64,000 nucleotides of DNA from G11 sp947167445 (GTDB lineage Bacteria; Bacillota; Clostridia; Lachnospirales; Lachnospiraceae), in the NCBI GenBank assembly GCA_947167445.1, contig CAMVID010000011.1:32339-96338 (forward strand), read 5' to 3'. Position numbers and translations under genes: made by a program. The notes below the pieces were generated by a model. The model made no database searches, had not been told where the DNA came from, and worked only from the letters and a program-made list of their open reading frames with translations. This document shows positions 32,438 through 42,693 of this stretch, piece after piece. Each line of letters begins with the position of its first letter. The stretch's first letter is position 1.

Positions 32438-34576
32438 TTATACTTCAAGTTCCAATTTCTTGTCTCCAACCGTGAAAATGTACTTTCCGGGGAGGAACTT
32501 TCTCGTACCGTCATCAAGAACGGTGGTTAAGCTGTGGCCTGTTATTTCAAGGCTCACTTTCTTGCTTTCACCCTTCTTAAGGGATACTCTCTTGAATGCA
32601 CATAAGCTCTTGATGGGCTGGTTGTCGGCATCGATGCCCTTGTCGGAAGGACACTTGTCAACGTATGCAAGAACAACCTCATCTCCGTCATAATCGCCGG
32701 AGTTCTTAACTGTAACCTCAAGAGTCACGGCTGCTTTCTGAAGAGCCATGTAGTCGGAGTCATCCACACTTCCTGTTACTTTACCCGAAAGGTCATAGTC
32801 AAACTTAGTGTAGCTTAAGCCGTAGCCGAAAGGATAAAGAGCTTCACCCTTGTAGTATCTGTAGGTTCTGTTCTTCATTGAGTAGTCTGTGAACTCAGGC
32901 TGCTCACCATCCCTATAGAAGGTTATGGGAAGTTTTCCGGAAGGGTTAACCTTACCAAAGAGAACCTCTGCCAGAGCAGTTCCGCCGAATTCACCTGAAT
33001 ACCAGCAATCTACAATGGCATCTACATCTCCCTTTAAGAAGGAAAGGTCGATGGCTGAACCGGCATTAAGTACAACCACAATCTTCTTGCCATACTCTTT
33101 GGCTGTCTTGATTACATTGTTTGCAAGTCTTAACTGAGACTCGGGAAGATTAAGTGACATCTTATCTCCGGAAGCAAACATGTTTCCTGTATCACCCTCT
33201 TCTCCCTCAATCATTGCATCAAGACCAAGGCAGAGAATTGTAATATCAGAATTTCTGGTAACAGCAATGGCCTCAGCCATTCTGTCATCTTTCTTTGCAA
33301 GGTTACTGAAGGAATCCTGATAAAGGTGCGCACCGTCTGAGCAAAGAACTCTTGCCTTTGTTGCTGCCTTGATTCCCTCAAGGTTTGTTACATAGGTTGA
33401 AGCTGTTCCGAAGTAGTTACCCTCAAGAACGCTTCGAAGATTGGATGTGGGACCTACAACACCGATGGTCTTGTATTCGCCCTCCTTCAAAGGAAGCACA
33501 CCGTTGTTCTCAAGAAGAACGATGGACTTTCTTGAAGCCTCAAGAGAAACTGCATTGTTCTCGGGAGTATCGTTTTCAAGATAAGAAATCTTATCGTAAA
33601 CTGAGGTCTTCTTAACTGCTTCATCTTCGCTTCTGGGCAGAATTCCCAGCTTCATTCTGGTCTTCATAAGTCTTACGCAGGCTTCTCTCATCTGATCTTC
33701 TGTGATGAGTTTGTCCTTCAAAGCGCCCAGAATGCAAAGGTATGTATTTCCGCAGTTAAGGTCACAGCCTGCCTTTAAAGCCATGGCTGCAGACTCTGCG
33801 GGAGAATTGGTTATCTTGTGATTCTCATGGAAGTCTCTTATAGCCCAACAGTCGGAAACGAAGTGACCGTTAAAGCCCCATTTGCCACGAAGAAGTTTCT
33901 TTATAAGGGTTTCGGAACCACAGCAGGGCTCATCGTTGGTACGATTGTAAGCGCCCATGACTGCCTCAACCTTACCCTCTTTGACGGCAGCCTCAAAAGC
34001 GGGAAGATAGGTCTCCTCCATATCCTTTGCGCTTGCCTTGGCATTAAAGTGATGTCTCTCGCCCTCGGGACCTGAGTGAACCGCAAAGTGCTTAGCACAG
34101 GCGGCAACCTTTAAGGTGTCGCACTCGGGATAGTTCTCAAGGCCCTGAAGTCCCTTAATGAAAGCAACTCCCAGTCTTGATGTAAGATAAGGATCTTCAC
34201 CATAGGTCTCGTGTCCTCTTCCCCACCTCTGATCTCTGAAGATGTTGATGTTGGGGGACCACATTGTAAGACCTTTGTAGATGTCCCTGTCTCCGATATC
34301 GGAGATTTCGTTGTATTTTGCACGCGCTTCTGTGGCGATTACCTGAGCAATCTTTGTAAGAAACTCGTCGTCAAACATAGCCGCAAGGGCAATTGCCTGA
34401 GGGAATACCGTGGCAACTCCCGCTCTGGCTACGCCGTGTAATGCTTCGTTCCACCAGTTATAAGCAGGAACGCCCAGCCTGTCAATTGCCTCAGCGTCAT
34501 ACTTGAGCTGCTTGGCAACTTCTTCAATAGTCATTTTGGACACAAGTTCTCTTGCATCCTGTTCAAGTTTAGACAT
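32438..34576 (-). CDS. GH3 beta-xylosidase/beta-glucosidase
   Basis: A 712-residue glycoside hydrolase family 3 enzyme with no signal peptide, hence intracellular. The N-terminal barrel holds KHFAVHSGPEGERHHFNAKA (substrate-binding Lys-His pair) and nucleophile Asp in GHFVSDCWAIRDFH at about residue 239. The second domain (about 370-560) and a fibronectin III-like C-terminal domain (about 600-712) follow the usual order. The GERHHFNA motif is seen in xylan-active members, and the operon context favours beta-xylosidase acting on xylo-oligosaccharides. The frame is open 54 codons upstream, but only ATG at 34576 has a ribosome site (GGAGGAG). It is the last gene of the aldouronate operon. Confidence 0.9.
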   Translation of the reverse strand: MSKLEQDARELVSKMTIEEVAKQLKYDAEAIDRLGVPAYNWWNEALHGVARAGVATVFPQAIALAAMFDDEFLTKIAQVIATEARAKYNEISDIGDRDIYKGLTMWSPNINIFRDQRWGRGHETYGEDPYLTSRLGVAFIKGLQGLENYPECDTLKVAACAKHFAVHSGPEGERHHFNAKASAKDMEETYLPAFEAAVKEGKVEAVMGAYNRTNDEPCCGSETLIKKLLRGKWGFNGHFVSDCWAIRDFHENHKITNSPAESAAMALKAGCDLNCGNTYLCILGALKDKLITEDQMREACVRLMKTRMKLGILPRSEDEAVKKTSVYDKISYLENDTPENNAVSLEASRKSIVLLENNGVLPLKEGEYKTIGVVGPTSNLRSVLEGNYFGTASTYVTNLEGIKAATKARVLCSDGAHLYQDSFSNLAKKDDRMAEAIAVTRNSDITILCLGLDAMIEGEEGDTGNMFASGDKMSLNLPESQLRLANNVIKTAKEYGKKIVVVLNAGSAIDLSFLKGDVDAIVDCWYSGEFGGTALAEVLFGKVNPSGKLPITFYRDGEQPEFTDYSMKNRTYRYYKGEALYPFGYGLSYTKFDYDLSGKVTGSVDDSDYMALQKAAVTLEVTVKNSGDYDGDEVVLAYVDKCPSDKGIDADNQPIKSLCAFKRVSLKKGESKKVSLEITGHSLTTVLDDGTRKFLPGKYIFTVGDKKLELEV

Positions 34577-34592
34577 GCTCTCCTCCTTCTTC

Positions 34593-36278
34593 TTAAGAGT
34601 ACAGAAGTTTAGAAAACTCCCTGTACAATCTTTCCGCAACTGCCCGTTTGTTCTGAGGATGAAGTTCGTATCTGAAGCCCAGATCATATATGTCCACAAG
34701 GACGGAGTGTGGAATATCACGGGCTTTCTCCTGCGCAAGTCTCAGTTTGTCCCAGTTTCCACTGCCTCTTTCATCGTCCTCTTCCCCATAATAGGGAAGC
34801 TCCACGAAAGCCATCTTAAGTTGCGGATTATTAAAGCACTCTCTGATGGACGAAGCCATTAATCTCATCAGACTGTCGTACTCGTTATAGTACATTGTAT
34901 TCGATTCGCCCTGATAAAACAACATTCCTTTTAGGCTCATTCTGCGAAGAGGATGAATCATGTTGTTGTACATTCCGCAGGGCCTGAACATGAAAAATGT
35001 TCCATCCGGGAAATTTTCCGCCTTATCGGGATTGGGGTTCACATTGACTCCCACCTTGAATTCATACTTGCCCACGAGGGGAATGAAGTGATCATCCAAA
35101 AGATCCACGTAGTAGGGCATTGCATCCACAAAGCCCCCCGCCCTTGCAAAAATCTTAATTCTCACAACCAGGGTATTCTGTTTCTTAAGAATCCCCGCCG
35201 GAATCGGATATCTTCTTGGAGGATAACGGTACTCGGTTCGCCCGATTTCCACGCCGTTTATGTAGGTTTCGTCCGCATCGATTATGGTTCCGAGAACCAG
35301 TCTTGCTTCCTTTCCCACATATTCATCCGGCACTTCGAATCTCTTAAGAACCCAGACGCTTCCCCTTAAATTCTCTAGGAATCCGTTCTCCTTAAGATTC
35401 TCCCATCTGCCGGGAACGCTTATATATTCAGGGGTTTCTCCCTCATCAAACAAGGTTGTTCTTTTTGTAAAATCAGCTTTTACTCCTATATCGCCCTCGT
35501 CGATTTTTTTAAGATGTTCTGCGGTTCTTCTCTCGTCTTCGGCGATTCTTGCTTTGACCTTCTCTTCATCTTTATCAAACTCGATAAGCTTCTTATAACT
35601 GAATTTTCCGTAGTGATTGGGAAATACCAAATCGTCAGTGTCAGGGTTCTCACCTCTTGCCACCGCTTCCTTAATAAGGCGCTCTCCCTCCTTTAGAAGC
35701 TTATCCTCAGGGATTAAGGCCTCAATCTGAATTCCTCCCACTGCAGTCTGAATAAGACCAACGGGAACTCCCTGATTCTTATTAACAAGTTCCGCAAAAA
35801 AGAAGCCTACTGCAGAGAAAGGATATAGATTCTCCTGTGTAGCCTTCTTCCAGGTTCCTTCGTAAATGTCCTCTGTGGGACCGTCAAATCTTGGAGTTTT
35901 GGGAACCTCGAAGTGTCTTATGAGTTCGTTGTGTATCTTCGACACTGTTTTTCTTTCCAGGTCGAGAGTCCTGCTTACAGGAATCTCCATGTTGGATTGG
36001 CCTGCAAGCAGGAACACGTCGCCCACACACACTTCATTAAGGACGATTCTTGACAAATCATCTTTAATTTCCAAAACATAGGGGCCTCCGGCTTTCATTT
36101 CCGGCAGCTGTAATTCAAATGAGCCATCATCCGAGGCAGTGCCCTGAACCTTCGCAAGTTCCTTTGTTCCGTCTGAAAGGGAAACTGTAACGTTACCCTT
36201 TGCTTCCTTACCCCAAATTATATTTGCGGTTTCTCTTTGGAGGACCATTCCCTCGGATATTAAGCTCGATAATTTCAT
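34593..36278 (-). CDS. SGNH-type acetylesterase (sialate O-acetylesterase-like)
   Basis: A 561-residue cytoplasmic esterase with the fold of sialate O-acetylesterases and CE6-type acetylxylan esterases. The catalytic serine lies in LLAGQSNMEI (about 90), a second block YQGESNTMYY lies at about 457, and a jelly-roll-like insertion (about 280-380; GSVWVLKRFEVPDEYVGKEA, VYINGVEIG-type) resembles the GH2 sugar-binding domain often found in this family. In this operon it most likely removes acetyl groups from imported aldouronates and xylo-oligosaccharides. Its ATG overlaps the GH67 stop by one base (TAATG), so translation is coupled. Confidence 0.8.
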   Translation of the reverse strand: MKLSSLISEGMVLQRETANIIWGKEAKGNVTVSLSDGTKELAKVQGTASDDGSFELQLPEMKAGGPYVLEIKDDLSRIVLNEVCVGDVFLLAGQSNMEIPVSRTLDLERKTVSKIHNELIRHFEVPKTPRFDGPTEDIYEGTWKKATQENLYPFSAVGFFFAELVNKNQGVPVGLIQTAVGGIQIEALIPEDKLLKEGERLIKEAVARGENPDTDDLVFPNHYGKFSYKKLIEFDKDEEKVKARIAEDERRTAEHLKKIDEGDIGVKADFTKRTTLFDEGETPEYISVPGRWENLKENGFLENLRGSVWVLKRFEVPDEYVGKEARLVLGTIIDADETYINGVEIGRTEYRYPPRRYPIPAGILKKQNTLVVRIKIFARAGGFVDAMPYYVDLLDDHFIPLVGKYEFKVGVNVNPNPDKAENFPDGTFFMFRPCGMYNNMIHPLRRMSLKGMLFYQGESNTMYYNEYDSLMRLMASSIRECFNNPQLKMAFVELPYYGEEDDERGSGNWDKLRLAQEKARDIPHSVLVDIYDLGFRYELHPQNKRAVAERLYREFSKLLYS

Positions 36279-38215
36279 TAGTAAAGCTCCCTGCCCTTTT
36301 CGTCTTCAATAAGGGTCTTTCTGTAAAAATATGAATTGATTACGTCACGCCACTCTTTTGAATGCTCTACCTGATGGGCAAGTCTGTCAGTTGCTCTCTT
36401 AAAGGCAGCGGGTTCAATCTTGCCCTCAAGCTCCTTCCAGAGTCTTGCCATCTCCTCCACATCCTCTGCGCCCTCAAAGTGAGTATCGTAGATGTGCTGG
36501 ATTATGGTTTTGCCACTCTTTAATTTATAATCATAGGGCAATTTATGGAAAAAGAGAATAAGTTCATCGGGAGTGGTCTCAGGTTTCTCATAAAGTGATG
36601 CCCAGGGCTCGTTGTACTGGGTCGTGTAACCGGTACCTGTGGTGTTTCTCTCAAGGCCGATGGTCTTGCAGGTTGCCTTATGATAGGTGCCCCATCTGTC
36701 ATACTCATATCCGTCAGGGTCGGGACCATAGTGTATTCCGGGCTTAACCATCCAGCCGATTCCAAGAGGCGCCGAGTATTTCTCGTAAGCGGGCCAGGAC
36801 ATCATAAGAATCTTTCTGATATTGGAAACCACCTGCTCATCATCACCGAAGGTAAGTTTAATCCATTCTTCAGCAATTTCTTCGGATGAAAGTTCAGGGT
36901 TAAATGCAAGTCTTCCGAAGCCGTAAAGGTTTGCTGCCGCCAGGTCATGCCCTGTCCAGTTTTCGTCGTTACCGGTGTTGGTAACTGCGCACATTCCGTT
37001 TAACTTATAGTCAAAGGTCTTGCCTGTCACAACGTCAACAACCTTTGAGTTGTCGGGCTTTTCGCCCTTTGCATAGGTCTCAAAATCAAGGACTTCCTTA
37101 AACCAGGGGATAAGGTAGCACACATGTCTTTGCTGGCCCGTGTACTCCTGGGCAATCTGGAACTCTATCATGGAGTTGGTCTTAGGCATCTTTCCAAAAA
37201 GAGCTGTAACAGGTTCTCTAATCTGGAAGTCCATGGGGCCGTTCTTAATCTGAAGAATAACATTGTCATCGAAAGCCCCGTCAAGGTCGTGGAAATAATC
37301 ATAAGCCGCACGGGCTCTGTCGGTCTTTAAGTCTCTCCAATCCTGCTGACAGTTATAAACAAAGCAGCGCCAGATAAGGATTCCGCCGTGTTTCTTTATG
37401 GCCTTGGCAAGCATATTTGCGCCCTCAGCCTGATTTCTGCCGTAGGTGAAGGGGCCGGGTCTTCCCTCTGAATCAGCCTTCACAAGAAGTCCTCCAAGGT
37501 CCGGAATAACAGAGTAAATATAATCAATCTTTCTCTGCCACCAGTCGATAACCTTTGGATCTAAGGGATCTGCACTTGCCACGCTGTCATCCTCAATTGT
37601 GGCGGCATAGTTAATACTTAAGAACATCTTTACCCCGTAGGAGACGAAGAGATCATTAAGTTTTTTTACCTTATTAATGAATTTCTCATTAATTAAGTTG
37701 CAGGCCTCATCCTTTACGTTAACGTTGTTGATTACAACGCCGTTGTAGCCCAGGGAACAAAGGAATCTCGCGTAATCTCTCGTTCTCTCGTCTATGACAA
37801 TGTCGTTGTCGACGAAGAAGAAGGAGTTTCCCGAATAGCCTCTCTCAATGGAGCCATCCATGTTATCCCAGTGATTAAGCATACGAAGCTTGCTTGCGGG
37901 ATTCTCAAGGCTTTCAAACTTTGCGCCTTTGTTAAGTCTATAGAGGCTTATAAATCTAAATGTTCCATATATAAGGCCGGTTTCCGTTACAGCTTCAACT
38001 TTGCCCATTCCGGAGTCGAAGGAAACCTTGTAGCCTTCCTCGGAAATTTCAGGATTCTTAGAAATCTCAAGTTCAACCCTTAATCCGTCCATATATTTGC
38101 AGTTTCTAAGTTCAACAATGGCGTTATCAACCAAAGGGCTTCCTGACTCCAAAGCGTTTCCGAAAATATCAACTTTTACTTGTTTTGAATAATCAAGCCA
38201 TAGCTTCGTGTACAT
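36278..38215 (-). CDS. aguA: Alpha-glucuronidase, GH67
   Basis: A 645-residue intracellular enzyme that removes 4-O-methylglucuronic acid from the non-reducing end of aldouronates. Family hallmarks: N-terminal beta domain, then the barrel with HWDNMDGSIERGYSG near 112-127, KADSEGRPGPFTYGR with the presumed acid Glu (about 250), and a downstream QIKNGPMDFQIREP block with a conserved Glu (about 331). No signal peptide. Length is slightly shorter than Geobacillus AguA. Its 5' end overlaps uxuB by 23 bases. The ribosome site is weak (AAAGG twelve bases upstream), so coupling to uxuB translation is likely. Confidence 0.95.
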   Translation of the reverse strand: MYTKLWLDYSKQVKVDIFGNALESGSPLVDNAIVELRNCKYMDGLRVELEISKNPEISEEGYKVSFDSGMGKVEAVTETGLIYGTFRFISLYRLNKGAKFESLENPASKLRMLNHWDNMDGSIERGYSGNSFFFVDNDIVIDERTRDYARFLCSLGYNGVVINNVNVKDEACNLINEKFINKVKKLNDLFVSYGVKMFLSINYAATIEDDSVASADPLDPKVIDWWQRKIDYIYSVIPDLGGLLVKADSEGRPGPFTYGRNQAEGANMLAKAIKKHGGILIWRCFVYNCQQDWRDLKTDRARAAYDYFHDLDGAFDDNVILQIKNGPMDFQIREPVTALFGKMPKTNSMIEFQIAQEYTGQQRHVCYLIPWFKEVLDFETYAKGEKPDNSKVVDVVTGKTFDYKLNGMCAVTNTGNDENWTGHDLAAANLYGFGRLAFNPELSSEEIAEEWIKLTFGDDEQVVSNIRKILMMSWPAYEKYSAPLGIGWMVKPGIHYGPDPDGYEYDRWGTYHKATCKTIGLERNTTGTGYTTQYNEPWASLYEKPETTPDELILFFHKLPYDYKLKSGKTIIQHIYDTHFEGAEDVEEMARLWKELEGKIEPAAFKRATDRLAHQVEHSKEWRDVINSYFYRKTLIEDEKGRELY

Positions 38216-39779
38216 ATTTGTGTAATACCTTTCTTACTGAGCCGTTTCCGGCATTTAATTCCTCGAATATTTCAAGTATTCTGGTTCCAAGATTGTCTTC
38301 AAAGAGATCGTTTGCAAAAATCTCCTGCTTTCTAAGAACTTCCGAAGGCTCTAACTTTGTAAGCTCATCAAGCATGGGATCCGGGCTTAATTCAAATTTC
38401 TCACCCTTATCGTCAATTCCCTTTAAGTATCTTAAATATCCTGCAAGAACCAAAGGAATAAGAGTCAAATCATCCGTTGTAAGTTCGGGAGATTTCCTGT
38501 ATCCCTTGATGGTCTCGCCGAATCTGATGGGAATCTTCTGAGACGTATCACAGGCAATTCGCTGAGGTGTGTCAGGCATAAAGGGATTGGGAAGTCTCTT
38601 TGTAAGCACCGCTTCAAGGAAGTCCTTGGGAGCAATAACCCCGGGATCAACCACTACCTTCATTCCTTCCTTATGACCCAAAAGGTTCACAAGATTACGC
38701 AAATCCTCATCATCCATCTCATCATGAATGGTCTTGTATCCAAGGAGACATCCAAAGATTGCCAGAGCTGTGTGGAGAGGATTAAGGCAGGTACAAACCT
38801 TCATCTTCTCGACTTTATCAACGGTTTCCCTGTCTGTGTAAATGACACCCACCTCATTAAGTGGAAGTTTTCCGTTAGGGAAGGAGTCCTCAATAACCAG
38901 GTACTCGGTCTCCTCGGCGTTTACAAAGGGTGCAACATAGGTTTTCTTCTCTGTGATAACCTGCTCCAGATCCTCTATTCCGTCCTTCTTTAAGTTCTCA
39001 TAGACGGTTTCATCGGGTCTTGGAGTGATTTTGTCAATCATGGACCAGGGGAATGATACCTTCTTCGGGTCTCTTACGTAATCAGCAAAACCCTTGTCAG
39101 CTTTTCCGGCCTTTACCCAGCCTTCCACGTATGTGTTAACCGCATCAAAAAGTTTGTCTCCGTTGTGAGAACAGTTGTCCATGGAAACAAAAGCTATAGG
39201 TGCGGCACCGGACTTATATCTGTGGTGGAGAAGGGATACGATTTTGCCCATATAGCTTGTTGTGGAGTCAGGGCCTGCTTCGATATCGGCCTTAACACCG
39301 GGTAATAACTCTCCGGCGGGATTCTTAACCACATAACCCTTCTCGGTAATTGTAAATGAGCACATTTTGAGAGACTTGTTGGCAAAAACAGCTTCAAGCT
39401 TCTCAAACTCTGCCTTATTGTTTCTGTCCAGAACAAGGGAAGTAACAATGCTTCCGATTACCTTCTTCTCAATGGTTCCGTTGGCACGAAGAGTTACAAG
39501 AACAGATAAGTTGTCGTGAGGTTTGTACATTTTCTCCACTATCTCATAGTCAAAACCTTCGCATACAACAAGGCCGGTGTTCATTCTTCCGCTTTCCAGA
39601 AGGCGATCCATAAGGTTGCCCTGGAACGCACGGAAAATGTTCCCGGCTCCAAAGTGAATCCACTCAGGATTCTTATCAGTATTTGATTTTATGACGTTTC
39701 TGTCATATTTGGGAAGGAGATACCCTTTTTTTTCGTACTCCTTCCCGCAAGTTTTCAGTCCTTCATCAGTTAAAAACAT
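38193..39779 (-). CDS. uxuB: D-fructuronate reductase (mannonate oxidoreductase)
   Basis: A 528-residue member of the long-chain mannitol dehydrogenase family, converting D-fructuronate to D-mannonate with NADH. N-terminal Rossmann region contains WIHFGAGNIFRAFQG (about 36-50). The conserved block VSFPWSMIDKITPRP, with the substrate Lys-containing segment further on (CTCLNPLHTALAIFGCLLG), identifies the family. The neighbour uxuA supplies the next step and starts the assignment as UxuB rather than mannitol or tagaturonate enzymes; a second, different member lies at 62479. AGAGG precedes the start, four bases after uxuA. Confidence 0.92.
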   Translation of the reverse strand: MFLTDEGLKTCGKEYEKKGYLLPKYDRNVIKSNTDKNPEWIHFGAGNIFRAFQGNLMDRLLESGRMNTGLVVCEGFDYEIVEKMYKPHDNLSVLVTLRANGTIEKKVIGSIVTSLVLDRNNKAEFEKLEAVFANKSLKMCSFTITEKGYVVKNPAGELLPGVKADIEAGPDSTTSYMGKIVSLLHHRYKSGAAPIAFVSMDNCSHNGDKLFDAVNTYVEGWVKAGKADKGFADYVRDPKKVSFPWSMIDKITPRPDETVYENLKKDGIEDLEQVITEKKTYVAPFVNAEETEYLVIEDSFPNGKLPLNEVGVIYTDRETVDKVEKMKVCTCLNPLHTALAIFGCLLGYKTIHDEMDDEDLRNLVNLLGHKEGMKVVVDPGVIAPKDFLEAVLTKRLPNPFMPDTPQRIACDTSQKIPIRFGETIKGYRKSPELTTDDLTLIPLVLAGYLRYLKGIDDKGEKFELSPDPMLDELTKLEPSEVLRKQEIFANDLFEDNLGTRILEIFEELNAGNGSVRKVLHKYVHEAMA

Positions 39780-39783
39780 TTTT

Positions 39784-40851
39784 CTACCTCTGAGATTTGC
39801 AGATTGCTTCCCATAAACCGTTAAGGTATGTTGCGCCTAAAGCTCTGTCGTACAGACCGTAGCCCGGCATTGCTACCTCATCCCAGATCATTCTTCCGTG
39901 ATCGGGACGGATGGGTCCTTTGAAATCTATATCATAAAGGGCTTTCATAATCTCGTACATGTCGAAGCTTCCGTCAGATGAAAGATGAGCTGCTTCCTCA
40001 AAGTCATCATCAGAATTAAACTTCAGGTTTCTTACATGCGCGAAATGAATTCTGCCCTTTAATGCTCTGATCATTGTGGGAAGATCGTTCTTCCTGTTGG
40101 TTCCGTAGCTTCCTGCGCAGAAGGTAACACCGTTGTGAGGGTTGTCCACCATCTTCATCATTCTCTGAATGTTCTCGAGATTAATGATGATTCTGGGGAG
40201 TCCGAATACCGACCATGCGGGATCGTCGGGATGAATTGCCATATTGATATCGTACTTATCACACACAGGCATTATTCTCTCAAGGAAATACTTAAGGTTT
40301 GCGAATAATTTCTCGTCATCCACGTCCTTATACATTTCAAAAAGTTCCTTGATCTTAGCCATTCTCTCAGGCTCCCAGCCGGGAAGAATAGCTCCGTTTG
40401 CCTCGCCCTGGATTGACTCAAACATTGTCTCAGGGTTAAGAGCATCGATGGCCTTTTGAGTATAGGCAAGTACTGTTGAACCATCGGGGCGAACTCTGGC
40501 AAGCTCGGTTCTGGTCCAGTCAAAAACCGGCATGAAGTTATAGCAAACAAGATGAATATCTTCTTTGCCCAGATTCTCCAGGGTCTCAATATAGTTGTCG
40601 ATATACTTATCCCTGTCGGGGGTTCCGACTTTAATGGCATCGTGAATGTTTACCGACTCTATACCGCTGATATGCAGCCCCGACGCACTAACCTCTTCCT
40701 TTAATGCATGTATGCGTTCTCTGCTCCATACTTCCCCGGGCTCCGTATCATAAAGCGTGGTGATAATACCGGTAACTCCCGGTATCTGTCTTATCTGCTT
40801 TAAGGTTACGGTATCGAATCCGGTTCCGAACCATCTTAATGTCATTTCCAT
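39784..40851 (-). CDS. uxuA: D-mannonate dehydratase
   Basis: A 355-residue dehydratase converting D-mannonate to 2-keto-3-deoxygluconate. Typical features: MTLRWFGTGFDTVTLKQIRQ at the N-terminus, then HLVCYNFMPVFDWTRTEL, NMAIHPDDPAWSVFGLPRI (metal-binding His), and a C-terminal RPDHGRMIWDE. A GTG start at 40869 is in frame, but that region contains the ribosome site GTGGAGG; ATG at 40851 is preferred. It follows the aldouronate-binding-protein gene after a strong hairpin. Enzymes to finish the route (2-keto-3-deoxygluconate kinase and aldolase, and UxaC isomerase) are not in this window. Confidence 0.95.
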   Translation of the reverse strand: MEMTLRWFGTGFDTVTLKQIRQIPGVTGIITTLYDTEPGEVWSRERIHALKEEVSASGLHISGIESVNIHDAIKVGTPDRDKYIDNYIETLENLGKEDIHLVCYNFMPVFDWTRTELARVRPDGSTVLAYTQKAIDALNPETMFESIQGEANGAILPGWEPERMAKIKELFEMYKDVDDEKLFANLKYFLERIMPVCDKYDINMAIHPDDPAWSVFGLPRIIINLENIQRMMKMVDNPHNGVTFCAGSYGTNRKNDLPTMIRALKGRIHFAHVRNLKFNSDDDFEEAAHLSSDGSFDMYEIMKALYDIDFKGPIRPDHGRMIWDEVAMPGYGLYDRALGATYLNGLWEAICKSQR

Positions 40852-40893
40852 CGTTAATTCTGCCTCCACTATTTTCTAGTGCTTTACAAATAT

Positions 40894-40933
40894 GGGCGCA
40901 CTCCAAAATTTCTCCATATTTCGAAGTGCGCCC
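40894..40933 (-). other. Intercistronic hairpin after binding-protein gene
   Basis: Stem GGGCGCACT/AGTGCGCCC with an A/T-rich loop, in the gap between the aldouronate-binding-protein stop and uxuA. No U run follows it. As at the other binding-protein genes, it should stabilise the upstream part of the message. Confidence 0.7.
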
Positions 40934-40971
40934 CAATTCTTAAATCAAATTACCCTTTGGCAACCTATGAA

Positions 40972-42693
40972 CTAAGGAAGCATATCAGAGTCACCGAAGT
41001 ACTCTGCCCACTTCTCTGCACGCTCATCCATAATTGCCTGGCCACCTGCTGAGAGGTAATCAGCCATGTAGCTATCCCATACGGAATCGAAGTCTGCTTC
41101 AGAAGCTACTACAGCGTTATCGAACATCTCGTCTCTCTTAGCTGTAAGTGTATCACCAACTTCTGCTTCTGCAGAAATCTCACCAACGTTAACGTTCTTA
41201 GGATACATACCTTCTGCCTGAGCTGCTTTTGAAGCGCCGTCTACAAGCTCGGGATCCTGATCGCCGTAGCCGTATGCAAGTGAAAGAGCTGCTGTCTTCT
41301 CATCACCATACCATGTACCGTTACATGTAAGTGTGTAGTCGATGTTCTTACCGGAGTTCTGGATAGGATCACCTGTTGCTGCGATAAGCTGGATAGCGCC
41401 GCTCTCAAGAACCTCATGTGTAACACCTTCATCACCTGCCTGGAGGTATTTAAGTACCTCAGGGCTTGAAATGAAATCAAGATAGAGGAATGAAGCAAGA
41501 GGCTCATCGTTAGTTGAAGGGAAGAAGATCTTTCTGTCTGTTCCGAATGCGCTGTACATCCACTTGCTGTGTCCGCCGTTCTTATCCTCGAAGGGATCGA
41601 TTGCTACGAACTTAGCGTCCTCACCAACGTTTCTTCTAAGGTTGGAGTTGATTGAATCTTCACCGTTTCTGAATACATAGTCCCAGTTATGCTCGAAGCA
41701 GCCTACATAACCTGCTTTGATCATATCATCCTCTGTTGAATCTCCGCTGGGATAAAGAGGGAAATCTTTCCAAAGAAGACCTTCATTATACCACTTGTTA
41801 AGAAGCTGAACTGCCTCTTTTGTTCCGTTCTGTGTTGCGTATCTGTCATCGAAGCCATTTACGTAACGCTCTTTATCAGTCATCTTAGGATCCTGGAAAG
41901 AAGCAATAAGGTTGGTTGCTCTCCAGCCTACATCGTAGCTGATTGAGAAAGGAACCATCTTGGAAGCGTCTGCGCCAAGGAGTTCACTTGCGTTATCCTT
42001 GAAAGCAACGAGCATGTCATGGAACTCCTCAGTTGTTGTAGGAGCCTTGAGGCCTAACTTGTCAAGCCAGTCCTGACGAACGAAAGTAACGCTCTTCTGT
42101 GTCTCTACACGACGACCTTCGATTGCCCAGAGGGAACCGGTCTTGGGATCCTTATCCCAGTAGATACCTTCTTCGCCGATGAAGTCCCAAAGGTTGGGAG
42201 TTACTGACTTAAACTCTTCTGCATAATCCTTAAGGTCTACAATACCGCCCATGTTAGCATATGTAAGAACTGTAGGATAGCTGTAAGTTACACAGATATC
42301 AGGAGCTGTTCCGCCTGCAAGAAGGTTGTTGATTTCCTCAACCTCTGTCCAACGGGGAACTGCAACGTACTCAACTTCTACGTTGTACTTATCAAGCATG
42401 CCCTTCTTGATGTAATCTGTGTACATGTTGTTTGTAGGATCTGTACCACCATCATTGTTACGATCATAAATCTCAACGGTGATGTGTCTTGTGTCGGCAA
42501 ATTTGCCGTCAACGAGCTCTGCAAGAGCTCCGCTTTCTTCTACTGCTTCTTCTGCGGGAGCTGCTTCTTCTGTCTTGGTTTCAGAAGCTGTGTCAGCGGG
42601 TGCAGGTGCTGCAGTATCAGCTGAGTTACCACATGCTGCAAGAGAAATTGTCATTGCACATGCAAGTAAAACTGATAAAACTTTTTTCTTCAT
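40972..42693 (-). CDS. Aldouronate-binding lipoprotein (LplA/YtcQ type)
   Basis: A 573-residue lipoprotein, longer than typical sugar receptors and of the LplA/YtcQ size class. Signal MKKKVLSVLLACAMTISLA then ACG (Cys about 21), an acidic linker (about 25-55), and a large binding body (DRNNDGGTDPTNNMYTDYIK near 75-95, LDKLGLKAPTTTEEFHDMLV). Gene order with LplB/LplC-type permeases, uxuAB and GH67 matches the aldouronate-utilisation clusters known in Paenibacillus and Geobacillus. It is therefore the likely receptor for methylglucuronoyl-xylotriose-type oligosaccharides. It is encoded after, not before, the permeases. Confidence 0.88.
   Translation of the reverse strand: MKKKVLSVLLACAMTISLAACGNSADTAAPAPADTASETKTEEAAPAEEAVEESGALAELVDGKFADTRHITVEIYDRNNDGGTDPTNNMYTDYIKKGMLDKYNVEVEYVAVPRWTEVEEINNLLAGGTAPDICVTYSYPTVLTYANMGGIVDLKDYAEEFKSVTPNLWDFIGEEGIYWDKDPKTGSLWAIEGRRVETQKSVTFVRQDWLDKLGLKAPTTTEEFHDMLVAFKDNASELLGADASKMVPFSISYDVGWRATNLIASFQDPKMTDKERYVNGFDDRYATQNGTKEAVQLLNKWYNEGLLWKDFPLYPSGDSTEDDMIKAGYVGCFEHNWDYVFRNGEDSINSNLRRNVGEDAKFVAIDPFEDKNGGHSKWMYSAFGTDRKIFFPSTNDEPLASFLYLDFISSPEVLKYLQAGDEGVTHEVLESGAIQLIAATGDPIQNSGKNIDYTLTCNGTWYGDEKTAALSLAYGYGDQDPELVDGASKAAQAEGMYPKNVNVGEISAEAEVGDTLTAKRDEMFDNAVVASEADFDSVWDSYMADYLSAGGQAIMDERAEKWAEYFGDSDMLP

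Noticed and set aside
34577..34738. 54-codon N-terminal extension of the GH3 enzyme
   Set aside because: It overlaps the preceding esterase gene and lacks a ribosome site, whereas ATG at 34576 has GGAGGAG and matches the normal GH3 start.
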